A DNA stretch of 64,000 nt from Sphingobacterium corticibacterium. Its GTDB lineage: Bacteria; Bacteroidota; Bacteroidia; Sphingobacteriales; Sphingobacteriaceae. Location: positions 496,001 through 560,000 of the forward strand of contig NZ_SGIT01000002.1 of the NCBI RefSeq assembly GCF_004208525.1. Reading direction: 5' to 3'. The position numbers and the translations under genes are program-made. Of this stretch, positions 35,565-44,841 are shown piece after piece. Position 1 is the stretch's first letter. The number at the start of each line of letters is the position of its first letter. The notes below the pieces were generated by a model that worked only from the letters and a program-made list of their open reading frames with translations, had not been told where the DNA came from and did no database searches.

Positions 35565-36473
35565 CTATTTCAAAGGAATAAAATCAAATAACAAAACCAA
35601 TTGCGTTAATGGCAAATAAATGAACGATGTAAACATCACTTTCTTTGCCGTAGCATCGGTCATTTCTTTTATGTGCTTAAAACCATAATAAGCAAACAAC
35701 AATCCGCCCAACAACGACACCACCGTAAATACCCAACCGCCAAAACCGTAGTACATAGGTAATACACCCACTGGAACCATCAATACAGCCGAAATAAAAA
35801 TCATCCAAGCCGAGATTGTGTCTTTTCTTGTTGTCGGCAATAACCTAAACCCCGCTCGCTTATAATCCTCGTCAGCAACCCAGGCAATCGCCCAAAAATG
35901 TGGAAACTGCCAAAAAAACTGAATCAAGAACAATACCCAAGGTGTGATAACAATCGCTGCCTCACTAACAGCAGCATATTCAAAACCAAATCCCGCAGAT
36001 TTAAAAGCAGCATAATAGCCAATTAACGGAGGCAATGCACCTGGAAAAGCACCGACAAACACAGCTATAGGCGATTTTTGCTTTAACGGCGTATACACAA
36101 ACGCATATAGGATGATCGCGAAAACCGAAAGCAAGCCTGCTAAAAAATTAAGCCGGACAAGTAATAAGGTTCCAAAAATCCCCATAAACAAACTCAACAC
36201 CAATGCTTGTCCTGTTGTCATTCTTCCTGCCGGCAACGGTCTGTCCTCCGTACGTTTCATCAGTTTATCGAGATCACGCTCAATAATTTCATTAAAACCG
36301 TTTGCAGAACCTGTTATCAGAAATCCACCAATTGTCAAAATCAACCAGTTTATCCAAATAATATCGCCCTGTTGCTTGGCTCCAATCAAAAACGAAATAG
36401 AAGCCGAGAAAACAACGGTTAAGGTCAACCTAAGCTTAACTAATTTATTAAAATCAGAGATGAACTGCTTCAT
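35565..36473 (-). CDS. ctaB: Protoheme IX farnesyltransferase (heme O synthase)
   Basis: This 302-aa UbiA-family prenyltransferase has about eight membrane helices and adds a farnesyl group to heme B, making heme O. The first Asp-rich motif is ANGFNEIIERDLDKLMKRT with EDRPLPAGRM after it, and the second region is AWVADEDYKRAGFRLLPTT. Both are typical of CtaB/CyoE. It supplies heme O to the CtaA encoded just upstream, in keeping with heme A use by the oxidase. It ends directly at the short Cox3 gene. Confidence 0.95.
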   Translation of the reverse strand: MKQFISDFNKLVKLRLTLTVVFSASISFLIGAKQQGDIIWINWLILTIGGFLITGSANGFNEIIERDLDKLMKRTEDRPLPAGRMTTGQALVLSLFMGIFGTLLLVRLNFLAGLLSVFAIILYAFVYTPLKQKSPIAVFVGAFPGALPPLIGYYAAFKSAGFGFEYAAVSEAAIVITPWVLFLIQFFWQFPHFWAIAWVADEDYKRAGFRLLPTTRKDTISAWMIFISAVLMVPVGVLPMYYGFGGWVFTVVSLLGGLLFAYYGFKHIKEMTDATAKKVMFTSFIYLPLTQLVLLFDFIPLK

Positions 36474-36545
36474 GAAAATCTTTATCCTCTTCTAAAAATG
36501 AACAAATATGCGTTAAAACCACAAATGTCTGTAACTTTGTTCATA

Positions 36546-37589
36546 CTATCGTTTTAATTTTGTCATTAATAGCATCAAATAGTACAAGGCGCCAAAAAAC
36601 AAGCTAGCGATAACCAAATGTGTAGTTTGCGCAACCGCCGGCACATTAAAACGAGCTAGAATAATTCCGGACATCATCTGAATGCCAATTAAAATTAGTA
36701 CAGCCCAAGCGTATTTACTTTGCAATGTCAATGAACTAAACTTATTTTTTACCAGGAAGAACAGTAACACTGTCGTTCCTAACGATACATAAGCCAATAT
36801 ACGATGTATATCATAAGACGATCCTAACCGGGAAATCCATTCCTGACGTGAAACGCCTTCATCGTTTAAATGATCTATAGCTTCCCTCACTTCTGTGCCA
36901 TAGACGACTTGTATCACCGTCAATACCAATAGGAATATCGCTATGCCTTTTAGCAAATCAAAACGATGATTAATCAGGATGCTTTTATTTCGCATGGTTG
37001 TGGCTAGATAGAACGTATATATACTAATGGCCACAATAACCAATGCTAAAAGCATGTGTACCGTAATAATCCAAGGCATCAAGTTCGTCGAAACAACAAT
37101 AGAACCGAGCCAAGCCTGAAGAATTACTACAAAAAGATTTAGAACGCTCCACCATACAATAGATGGCTTACTTTTCCAATACGTAAACGAGAACAAGGCA
37201 GAAAACAACAAACAAAAGCCTACAATAACACCAACCAACCGGTTAATATACTCTGTCCAGGTTTTTGCGGCATTAAATTCTTCGTGCTGTAGAATGGACT
37301 CATCGTGGCGTATTTTATCCGCCATTTCAGGATAGCCAAAGAACGCAACGATTTTTGCAAAACGCTGATTCTTTTTAGCCCTTCCTTCCATATAATGTTT
37401 CTCATATCCCGAGGGAAGTTGTGAAACATCTGTCGGCGGGATTATGCGATTAAAGCATTTGGGCCAATCGGGACATCCCATTCCTGATCCTGTACTTCTG
37501 ACGATTCCCCCTGCTGTGATAACAAGGAACAGAACAAAGATCGTAATCCTGTTTGTTCTAATGAATCGCTTCTCCGTACCGGGATACAT
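36546..37589 (-). CDS. ctaA: Heme A synthase (COX15/CtaA family)
   Basis: This 347-aa eight-helix membrane enzyme oxidises the C8 methyl of heme O to the formyl of heme A. The start RFIRTNRITIFVLFLVITAGG and GIVRSTGSGMGCPDWPKC are the family signature, and heme-ligand His residues appear in WTEYINRLVGV-type and TVHMLLALVIVA helices and in the C-terminal half (YDIHRILAYVSLG, AQTTHLVIASLFFGA). It follows coxA by 33 bp and precedes ctaB by 72 bp, giving a complete heme A pathway in the operon. Confidence 0.94.
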   Translation of the reverse strand: MYPGTEKRFIRTNRITIFVLFLVITAGGIVRSTGSGMGCPDWPKCFNRIIPPTDVSQLPSGYEKHYMEGRAKKNQRFAKIVAFFGYPEMADKIRHDESILQHEEFNAAKTWTEYINRLVGVIVGFCLLFSALFSFTYWKSKPSIVWWSVLNLFVVILQAWLGSIVVSTNLMPWIITVHMLLALVIVAISIYTFYLATTMRNKSILINHRFDLLKGIAIFLLVLTVIQVVYGTEVREAIDHLNDEGVSRQEWISRLGSSYDIHRILAYVSLGTTVLLFFLVKNKFSSLTLQSKYAWAVLILIGIQMMSGIILARFNVPAVAQTTHLVIASLFFGALYYLMLLMTKLKR

Positions 37590-37622
37590 AACACACCTCT
37601 TCTCTCTACTTCTACGTTAAAT

Positions 37623-39500
37623 TTATCCTTCTATTACTTCTCTATTATTCTCTTTGTTCCATTCATTCTGAATGCGGATAGCCTCTTCGTTACCTTCAAA
37701 ATCGTGTGGTAAATTTGAGCTCATTGTTTCAGAGAACGGTACTGTTTGCGGGATGAAATCCGTATCATGCCCTGGTTTACTATAATCGTAAGGCCAACGA
37801 TAAACCGTAGGAATCTCACCTGGCCAATTTCCGTGTATATGTTCTACTGGTGTAGTCCATTCCAATGTATTGGAATTCCACGGATTTTGTGTCGCCTTCT
37901 TGCCTTTCCAAATAGAAGCAAAGAAATTCCATAAGAAAGCTACTTGTGCTAAGCCCGCAACAATAGCAGACCAAGTAATTAGCAAGTTTACGGAAATCCA
38001 TTTATCCATGAACGGGAATGCCGTAAATGTGTAATAACGACGAGGTACACCATCGATACCCATAAAGTGCATCGGGAAGAACACCAAATATGCGCCGATA
38101 AATGTTAACCAAAAATGAAGATATCCTAATTTTGTATCCATCATACGTCCAAACATTTTTGGATACCAATGATAGACACCAGCCAACATACCGAAAATCG
38201 ATGCCGATCCCATCACTAAGTGGAAATGGGCTACCACAAAATAAGTGTCATGTAGATTAATGTCCAATGCAGCGTTACCCAAATACAAACCTGTAAGACC
38301 ACCCGACACGAAGAATGAAACCATACCGATAGCGAACATCATCGCCGGTGTGAAACGTATATTACCTCTCCATAGTGTAGCTATATAGTTAAATGCTTTC
38401 ACCGCAGACGGTACAGCAATAATCAACGTCGTAATCATGAATACGCCTCCTAAAAACGGATTCATACCGGTCACAAACATATGGTGACCCCAAACGATAA
38501 ATGACAACACGGTAATACCAACCAAAGAGTATACCATCGCATGGTATCCGAAGATTGGTTTGCGAGAGTTTGTAGAGATAATCTCAGAAGTTAAACCTAA
38601 TGCTGGCATAACCACGATATATACCTCTGGGTGACCTAAGAACCAGAACAAGTGCTGGAATAAAATAGGTGAACCACCTTCGTTTGGTAAAATTTCCCCT
38701 TGAACTACTAAATCGGAAAGGTAGAAAGATGTGCCTACCGAACGGTCAAAGAATAGAAGCACAACAGCCGAAACTAATACTGGGAATGACAACAAACCAA
38801 CGATAGCTGTTAGGAAGAATGCCCATATCGTTAATGGCATTTTCCAAAGATCCATCCCTTTTGTACGCATATTCAATACAGTACTGATGTAGTTTACACC
38901 ACCCAATACTTGAGAAGCGATAAACAAGGTCATACTAATCAACCACAATGTCATCCCCAAACCAGACCCCGGAATGGAAGTCGGCACGGACGATAATGGA
39001 GGATAAATGGTCCATCCAGCAGAAGCAGGCCCACTTTCTACGAAGAAAGATGCCACCATAATAACACACGCTGTAAAGAAGAACCAATAGGACAACATAT
39101 TCATTAAAGGTGACGCCATATCGCGTGCACCCAACTGATATGGAATCAATAGGTTACTGAATGTACCTGACAAACCAGCTGTCAATACAAAGAATACCAT
39201 CATGGTACCGTGAATAGTCACCAACGATAGGAAAAACTCGGGTTTCATCCGTCCACCTTCGGCCCATTTACCTAAGAAGACCTCTAAAATCGGAAAATCT
39301 GTATCCGGCCACGCTAACTGGATACGAAATAAGATAGAAAGCAACATAGCGAAGACTGCCATCACAATACCTGTGATCAAAAATTGCTTCGCAATCATCT
39401 TGTGATCCTGACTGAAGATATACTTCGTCAAAAAGGTCTCTTGATGATGATCATGTGCGTCATGATGCGCTGCGCCGTGCGATATAACTGTACTTGACAT
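37623..39500 (-). CDS. coxA: Cytochrome c oxidase subunit I (A1-type heme-copper oxidase)
   Basis: This 625-aa subunit I has about twelve helices and holds heme a and the heme a3-CuB centre. Ligands are visible: VTIHGTMMVFF (low-spin heme His), FWFLGHPEVYIVVMP (CuB His, the Glu of the D-channel and the cross-linked Tyr), WGHHMFVTGM (CuB His pair) and HDTYFVVAHFHLVMG (heme a3 and a ligands). The Glu in GHPEVY marks subtype A1. The N terminus is His-rich (HGAAHHDAHDHHQ). It is 19 bp after coxB. Confidence 0.97.
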   Translation of the reverse strand: MSSTVISHGAAHHDAHDHHQETFLTKYIFSQDHKMIAKQFLITGIVMAVFAMLLSILFRIQLAWPDTDFPILEVFLGKWAEGGRMKPEFFLSLVTIHGTMMVFFVLTAGLSGTFSNLLIPYQLGARDMASPLMNMLSYWFFFTACVIMVASFFVESGPASAGWTIYPPLSSVPTSIPGSGLGMTLWLISMTLFIASQVLGGVNYISTVLNMRTKGMDLWKMPLTIWAFFLTAIVGLLSFPVLVSAVVLLFFDRSVGTSFYLSDLVVQGEILPNEGGSPILFQHLFWFLGHPEVYIVVMPALGLTSEIISTNSRKPIFGYHAMVYSLVGITVLSFIVWGHHMFVTGMNPFLGGVFMITTLIIAVPSAVKAFNYIATLWRGNIRFTPAMMFAIGMVSFFVSGGLTGLYLGNAALDINLHDTYFVVAHFHLVMGSASIFGMLAGVYHWYPKMFGRMMDTKLGYLHFWLTFIGAYLVFFPMHFMGIDGVPRRYYTFTAFPFMDKWISVNLLITWSAIVAGLAQVAFLWNFFASIWKGKKATQNPWNSNTLEWTTPVEHIHGNWPGEIPTVYRWPYDYSKPGHDTDFIPQTVPFSETMSSNLPHDFEGNEEAIRIQNEWNKENNREVIEG

Positions 39501-39519
39501 ATTCGTTTTATAAATTTCT

Positions 39520-40863
39520 TTAGTTTAATGAAGCTGTAGTGAATTCTTTCGAATCTCCCGAATCTACCGCGGCAAATTCTTTCTGCAAATCTTCAGTAAA
39601 ATACTTGTTCTGCGTACTCAACCATTCTTTATATTCTTCCTCCGTAACTACCACAACTTTTTTCTGCATATTGTAGTGACCCGATCCACAAATCTTGTTA
39701 CAAAGCATGACAAAATCATACTTCGGATCGTTCATTTTCTCACGCATATCTTCCGTAGTCATTGTTGGCGTAAACTGGAAGTAGTTGGTCATTCCCGGTA
39801 CGGCGTTTATCTGTACACGGAAATCAGGAATATAGAACGAGTGAATAATATCTTTTGAAATAATATGGAAACGCACAGATTTATTTACCGGAATAACAAT
39901 GTCTGATGCCTGGATATCATCCCACGCATGCTTATCGTTAAAATCGATACCATAAGAGTTCATCGGTGTCGTCATTTTATAGTTACGTTTCCCGATTACC
40001 CCATCAGCTCCCGGATAACGAATTTGCCATTGGAACTGCTCACCCAAAACTTCCACCTGAATAGCAGATTTCTGCAAATCCTCCGGAACATTGGTAATAG
40101 ACCTCCAAGTAAAGAAACCGAACAATACCAAAACCGTTAAGACAACAGCTGGTACAATTGTCCAAATTTTCTCTATCGTATCGTTATGTGGATAATAGTA
40201 CGCTTTTGTTCCTTTACGCATTCTATAGATATACGGGAACGTCAATAGTAAAATATGTACCAGTACCAATACAATGGTGATGATCACCGTCGTAATGATA
40301 AACATGGTATCTATACGTTCACCGTGTTCCGTAACCGCCGAACGCCAGGCCCAATCTCCCCAAACTGCATATCCATAGTATACAAAGCCTAAAAAGGCAA
40401 CTAGGAATATAACCAATAGAACCGACTGAAACGTGTTGTTCGCAAAAGGATTGTATTTGCCATTCATTTTACGAGTAAGCTCATAAATAGCCAACACCTT
40501 ACCAACAACCGCCACAACTGTACAAACAATTAAAAATAAAAGAATGTAGTAAGTCATGTTTTTGTAAACCTGTGGGTCTATCTGAGGCCCCTCATCAACT
40601 ACCGTAGAAGATGATGATGACGATGATGAGGTCGTTGTTGTTGCGGTCGCAGCCTCACCCTCCGCCGCCGTTGTATCCGCTACCACTCCTGTTGCAGCAG
40701 TATCAGCCTCACCCTCATCAACCGTATCAGCAGTGGCTGAAACAGCAGTATCTTGGGCTAATGAATCTTGCTGAAATGCAAAACTTGGTGTAGAGAACAA
40801 CAATCCTACGGCTAGTAAGCATCCCAACACGGCTCTGAATCTGTTATTAATTTTAAATTTCAT
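39520..40863 (-). CDS. coxB: Cytochrome c oxidase subunit II with CuA site and a low-complexity N-terminal insert
   Basis: This 447-aa subunit II has a signal peptide (…FSTPSFA), a low-complexity Ala/Thr/Ser linker (about residues 30-93) with a run of eight serines, extra hydrophobic helices, two helices typical of subunit II, and the CuA cupredoxin domain. CuA ligands are present in DIIHSFYIPDFRVQ and LCNKICGSGHYNM (two Cys, His, Met). There is no C-terminal cytochrome c domain, so the enzyme is aa3 rather than caa3 by this subunit. It follows actF by 45 bp. Confidence 0.94.
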   Translation of the reverse strand: MKFKINNRFRAVLGCLLAVGLLFSTPSFAFQQDSLAQDTAVSATADTVDEGEADTAATGVVADTTAAEGEAATATTTTSSSSSSSSTVVDEGPQIDPQVYKNMTYYILLFLIVCTVVAVVGKVLAIYELTRKMNGKYNPFANNTFQSVLLVIFLVAFLGFVYYGYAVWGDWAWRSAVTEHGERIDTMFIITTVIITIVLVLVHILLLTFPYIYRMRKGTKAYYYPHNDTIEKIWTIVPAVVLTVLVLFGFFTWRSITNVPEDLQKSAIQVEVLGEQFQWQIRYPGADGVIGKRNYKMTTPMNSYGIDFNDKHAWDDIQASDIVIPVNKSVRFHIISKDIIHSFYIPDFRVQINAVPGMTNYFQFTPTMTTEDMREKMNDPKYDFVMLCNKICGSGHYNMQKKVVVVTEEEYKEWLSTQNKYFTEDLQKEFAAVDSGDSKEFTTASLN

Positions 40864-40908
40864 TTCTTATTAAAACGTTTAAACGTATTCTTATGCAATG
40901 ATTAGAAA

Positions 40909-42144
40909 CTATATTTGATGATGTAAACTCTCTTCCAAAAACGGATGATTTTTAGGAGCCAACGCATGTTTGCTCAACTTACTCATCACGAGGAATGTGA
41001 ATAATCCGACAAAACCTATAGCTGTTCCAATCTCGATAAATCCGAACCCGCGATGATTCTCCACAGTACCCGGCATAATCATGATATAATAATCTAGCCA
41101 GTGTCCGCACAGCAACAAGATGGCAACGAACAACATTATTCCTTCCTTACGCTTCACATCGCGATCCATCAATAGCAACAACGGTGCTAAAAAGTTAATA
41201 ATAATATTCAACCAGAACCAAGGCTTGTACTCTGGCTCCCATCTCTTGTAGAAATAAACTGTTTCCTCCGGAATGTTGGCGTACCAAATCAGCATAAACT
41301 GGGCAAACCATACATAAGTCCAGAAAATCGAAAAACCGAACATTAACTTCCCTAAATCATGTAGGTGGTTTTCGTTTACCCAAGCCAAATATCCAGCTTT
41401 TCGAACCAAAACGAGGATAATAACAATAGTCGCGATTCCACTAACCCACATTGCCGCGAAATTATACCAGCCGAACATGGTTGAAAACCAGTGTGCCTCC
41501 AATGACATAACGGTATCAAATGACCATATAGGTGTAGTAAAACCAAAGATGACTAAGAAAATAGCAGATAACTTAAAGCTCGTTTTATAAGAGTTCAATC
41601 CTCCCTCTAAGTCTTCTTTGTAGGACAATTTAGCTAAAATGAACGCAAATATACTATATGACCCCATGAACAAGATCTGACGAATCAAAAATCCAGGAAT
41701 ATTTAAGAAAGCTGATTTGCCAGCCACAAGCGCATCGTAATGTGGACTATCGGGATCTGTCAAGCCGTCAGCGTTCCAATGATGATATAAATTATGTGTG
41801 AATAATCCTACGCCAACAATCACAAACAAAATGATTGCTGCTATCGGTAACACGCTAGCCATAGCCTGTGGTATACGGATTAAACCCGCTGACCAACCTG
41901 ATTGCGTGACAAATTGCAATGCTAAGAAAAACGCGCCCGCGGCACATACACAAGTGAAATAATAACCCATCAATAATAGGTTAGCGTATGTACGTTCAAC
42001 CATAATATGGTCACTTGATAGAAGGCCGAAAGCGATAGCTACCACCCCTACAGCAATTCCAACCAAGCTGAGTATCTTAGCGATACCAGCGAATTGAAAT
42101 TTTTCGCCGAAATTATAATCGTGATGATGATTGTGAGTTCCCAT
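40909..42144 (-). CDS. actF: Alternative Complex III subunit ActF (quinone-interacting membrane subunit)
   Basis: This 411-aa membrane protein has about ten helices and fits the ActF family, related to the C-terminal half of NrfD-type proteins. Features are GLFTHNLYHHWNADG, FRFEIPG-lacking but loop-rich junctions, SLEAHWFSTMFGWYNFA, and IFWTYVWFAQFMLIWYANIP. With ActC it forms the membrane core of Alternative Complex III, the quinol:cytochrome c oxidoreductase that replaces bc1 in Bacteroidetes. The N terminus is His-rich (GTHNHHHDYN). Gap to actE is 19 bp. Confidence 0.92.
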   Translation of the reverse strand: MGTHNHHHDYNFGEKFQFAGIAKILSLVGIAVGVVAIAFGLLSSDHIMVERTYANLLLMGYYFTCVCAAGAFFLALQFVTQSGWSAGLIRIPQAMASVLPIAAIILFVIVGVGLFTHNLYHHWNADGLTDPDSPHYDALVAGKSAFLNIPGFLIRQILFMGSYSIFAFILAKLSYKEDLEGGLNSYKTSFKLSAIFLVIFGFTTPIWSFDTVMSLEAHWFSTMFGWYNFAAMWVSGIATIVIILVLVRKAGYLAWVNENHLHDLGKLMFGFSIFWTYVWFAQFMLIWYANIPEETVYFYKRWEPEYKPWFWLNIIINFLAPLLLLMDRDVKRKEGIMLFVAILLLCGHWLDYYIMIMPGTVENHRGFGFIEIGTAIGFVGLFTFLVMSKLSKHALAPKNHPFLEESLHHQI

Positions 42145-42163
42145 TTACTATATTGATGTTAGA

Positions 42164-42793
42164 TTATTTTTTTTGTAATTCCTGTACGTACATGACAACC
42201 TGCCAACGTTCCTCCGGTGACAACTGTGAAGCGTGCGAGCCCATCGAGTTGTGCCCATAATAAATCGTATGGTATATTTTACCTACCGAAAGCTCACTCA
42301 TTGCTCCACCGCGTGAAGAATTTGCCCCATCCGATTTTTGATAAGACGGCGGAGGAGGGAAATTCTCTAAGGCGCGCGTACCACGAGAATCCGTTACCGA
42401 ACGGTCTTTCGTAATCGGGCCATCACCTTTACCATCCTTACCATGACACACCGCACAGTATGTATGATATAAGGCATCCCCTTTCGCCAAGTTTTCCTCT
42501 GTAACAGTCAATGGATTGGCCAACTCTCTACCTGCACGTTCGTATTCCTCTAACGAGTTATCGAATTCAAACCGCTCAAAACCAATTGGAGTCGTTTTTT
42601 CCGGTGGTAATTGCGCCGTCATTTTATTTTTAAAATTATTATTAGGCTGATCCGGATTGTAAGCAATCGGATCATACATATTTCTGGAGAATTCCCATCC
42701 TGTACTACGCGTCTTTCCATCGCCACAGCTGGAAACTACCGCCGCCAAAGCAAATGCGGCGCATACAGATCCAAGAAAATTCTTCTTATTCAT
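42164..42793 (-). CDS. actE: Alternative Complex III subunit ActE (monoheme cytochrome c lipoprotein)
   Basis: This protein of about 209 aa has a lipoprotein signal (MNKKNFLGSVC…AAVVSSC) and one c-type heme motif, CAVCH, in LYHTYCAVCHGKDGKGDGP; the likely distal Met is in the C-terminal part (NSMGSHASQLSPEERWQVVM). ActE passes electrons out of Alternative Complex III. The frame is open to an ATG at 42841, but that overlaps actD by 56 bp and puts 16 residues before a perfect signal peptide, so I choose the ATG at 42793, overlapping actD by 8 bp. Confidence 0.92.
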   Translation of the reverse strand: MNKKNFLGSVCAAFALAAVVSSCGDGKTRSTGWEFSRNMYDPIAYNPDQPNNNFKNKMTAQLPPEKTTPIGFERFEFDNSLEEYERAGRELANPLTVTEENLAKGDALYHTYCAVCHGKDGKGDGPITKDRSVTDSRGTRALENFPPPPSYQKSDGANSSRGGAMSELSVGKIYHTIYYGHNSMGSHASQLSPEERWQVVMYVQELQKK

Positions 42794-43322
42794 AGCTAAC
42801 ATATTTTCTTTCATTGTATTTAACTTCAACCGCACCGGCATCCTTTAATAACGATTCAATTAACGCATGGTCTGCGTTCTCATGCGCATCAATGGCAATA
42901 ATAAAACGATCATCTGAAGCTCTCAAGTCCATCACGCGCGGTGCACGACCAGGAAACAAATGGTTGCGAAAGAAAAACGTCGCCACCATACCTAATGCAC
43001 AAAGCAAAATTGTAACCTCGAATGTAACCGGCACAAAGTTTGGCAACGGCAACGATGGTTTCCCCCCGATATTCATCGGCCAGTCATGCGCCATTGTATA
43101 ATACAATAAGCTAAAACCTAAAACCGTACCTAATGCGCCAAAACAAAACGCCGCAATTGGTAAGCGCGATGGCTTAACACCCAACTTAGCTTCTATTCCA
43201 TGAATAGGCATGGGCGTAAAACAATCATATATGCTGATATTGTTCGCTTGCAACTTGTCGATACCGTGCATCATTTCATCAGGATCGGCAAAACTACCTA
43301 ATATATATTTTGTATTGCTCAT
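42786..43322 (-). CDS. actD: Alternative Complex III subunit ActD (DUF3341)
   Basis: This 178-aa DUF3341 protein has two transmembrane helices (AAFCFGALGTVLGFSLLYYT and TFEVTILLCALGMVATFFF) between cytoplasmic segments. The start NTKYILGSFADPDEMMHGID and CFTPMPIHGIEAKLGVKPS are typical of ActD. It is a structural subunit of Alternative Complex III with no cofactor. It sits 6 bp after actC and overlaps actE. Confidence 0.93.
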   Translation of the reverse strand: MSNTKYILGSFADPDEMMHGIDKLQANNISIYDCFTPMPIHGIEAKLGVKPSRLPIAAFCFGALGTVLGFSLLYYTMAHDWPMNIGGKPSLPLPNFVPVTFEVTILLCALGMVATFFFRNHLFPGRAPRVMDLRASDDRFIIAIDAHENADHALIESLLKDAGAVEVKYNERKYVSYE

Positions 43323-43328
43323 TGCTTA

Positions 43329-44813
43329 TTATTTTCTAACATCTAATGCCTTAATATCTTCTTCTGAAACAGAATCATATTTATCTAATGAATTCTGGAA
43401 GAATTTCACTTGTTCGTCTGGGAATGCACCCTCTTGCACCAACTTCGTCTTCTGTTGTAAACTTGCAGATTTCAATAATAATTTAACCTCTGCAATAGCG
43501 ATACCCGGTAAGAAACGTAAGAACAACAAGAACAATGTGAAAAATAACCCAATGGAACCCACGAATATTCCAACGTCGACCCATGTAGGATAGAACATCG
43601 CCCAAGAAGATGGCAAGTAATCACGGTGTAAAGATGTCACGATAATCACGAAACGCTCAAACCACATCCCAATATTCACCACGATAGACAATACCCAAGA
43701 GATAGGAATACTCGTACGAATCTTCTTAAACCAAAACAACTGTGGTGAAATAACGTTACAGGTCATCATCGCCCAATACGCCCAAGCGTAGGGACCAGCA
43801 ACACGGTTGGCGAACGCATACATCTCATATTCCGAGCCTGAATACCATGCAATAAACAACTCTGTCAAGTAAGCAACACCCACAATAGAACCGGTTACCA
43901 TAATAATCTTGTTCATCGACTCGATGTGGAACATCGTAATGTAATTCTCAAAGTTCATCACCTTACGGAGAATTAACAAGAGGGTTTGTACCATCGCAAA
44001 ACCGGAGAAAATCGCTCCTGCAACGAAATATGGAGGGAAGATGGTCGTGTGCCATCCCGGAATCACCGAAGTAGCAAAGTCCATAGATACAATCGTGTGG
44101 ACCGAAAGTACAAGTGGTGTCGAAATCCCCGCCAAAATCAAGGAAACGATTTCAAAACGTTGCCATGTCTTAACAGAACCGTTCCATCCGAAAGACAGGA
44201 CGCTGTATATCTTTTGTTTAAGGCCTGTAGCACGGTCACGTACCGATGCGATATCAGGTAAAAGACCACAGTACCAGAACACCAATGATACCGTAAAATA
44301 GGTAGAGATCGCAAATGCATCCCATACCAATGGTGAATTGAAGTTTACCCATAAGGATCCAAATTGGTTCGGTAATGGGAAAATCCAGTACGCTAACCAT
44401 GGACGTCCCATGTGTGCAACAACATACGTAGCCGCACAGATAACGGCGAAGATCGTCATCGCCTCTGCAGAACGGTTAATGGAGTTACGCCAATTCTGAC
44501 GGAAAAGTAATAACACGGCTGAAATCAACGTTCCGGCGTGACCGATACCTACCCACCATACAAAGTCGGTGATATCCCATGCCCAACCTACCGTTTTATT
44601 CAGTCCCCAAGCGCCGATTCCCGTCCAAAAGGTATATCCGACACTCACTACCCACAACATGGCTCCTAGAGCGGCTACAATAAAACCGATCCACCAAGCT
44701 TTGTTTGGTTTATTTTCAACCGGAAGCAAGATATCATCTGTCACTTTAGCATAAGTGATATCCTTGCCGGTTACTAATGGTTCTCTTAATATTGATTCGT
44801 TATGCGATGACAT
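43329..44813 (-). CDS. actC: Alternative Complex III subunit ActC (NrfD-type membrane subunit)
   Basis: This 494-aa NrfD/PsrC-family protein has about ten helices. Recognisable segments are WWVGIGHAGTLISAVLLLFR, ATYVVAHMGRPWLAYWIFPL, and VLSVHTIVSMDFATSVIPGW with conserved His and Asp near the quinol site; the C-terminal half includes GMWFERFVIIVTSLHRDYLP. It oxidises quinol together with ActB/ActF. It lies 28 bp after actB and 6 bp before actD. Confidence 0.94.
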   Translation of the reverse strand: MSSHNESILREPLVTGKDITYAKVTDDILLPVENKPNKAWWIGFIVAALGAMLWVVSVGYTFWTGIGAWGLNKTVGWAWDITDFVWWVGIGHAGTLISAVLLLFRQNWRNSINRSAEAMTIFAVICAATYVVAHMGRPWLAYWIFPLPNQFGSLWVNFNSPLVWDAFAISTYFTVSLVFWYCGLLPDIASVRDRATGLKQKIYSVLSFGWNGSVKTWQRFEIVSLILAGISTPLVLSVHTIVSMDFATSVIPGWHTTIFPPYFVAGAIFSGFAMVQTLLLILRKVMNFENYITMFHIESMNKIIMVTGSIVGVAYLTELFIAWYSGSEYEMYAFANRVAGPYAWAYWAMMTCNVISPQLFWFKKIRTSIPISWVLSIVVNIGMWFERFVIIVTSLHRDYLPSSWAMFYPTWVDVGIFVGSIGLFFTLFLLFLRFLPGIAIAEVKLLLKSASLQQKTKLVQEGAFPDEQVKFFQNSLDKYDSVSEEDIKALDVRK

Positions 44814-44841
44814 AGTTGTTTTATTTCAGATTAGAATAAAA

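Noticed and set aside
42794-42841. Longer ActE start at 42841
   Set aside because: It adds 16 residues before a complete lipoprotein signal and overlaps actD by 56 bp; the ATG at 42793 is better.
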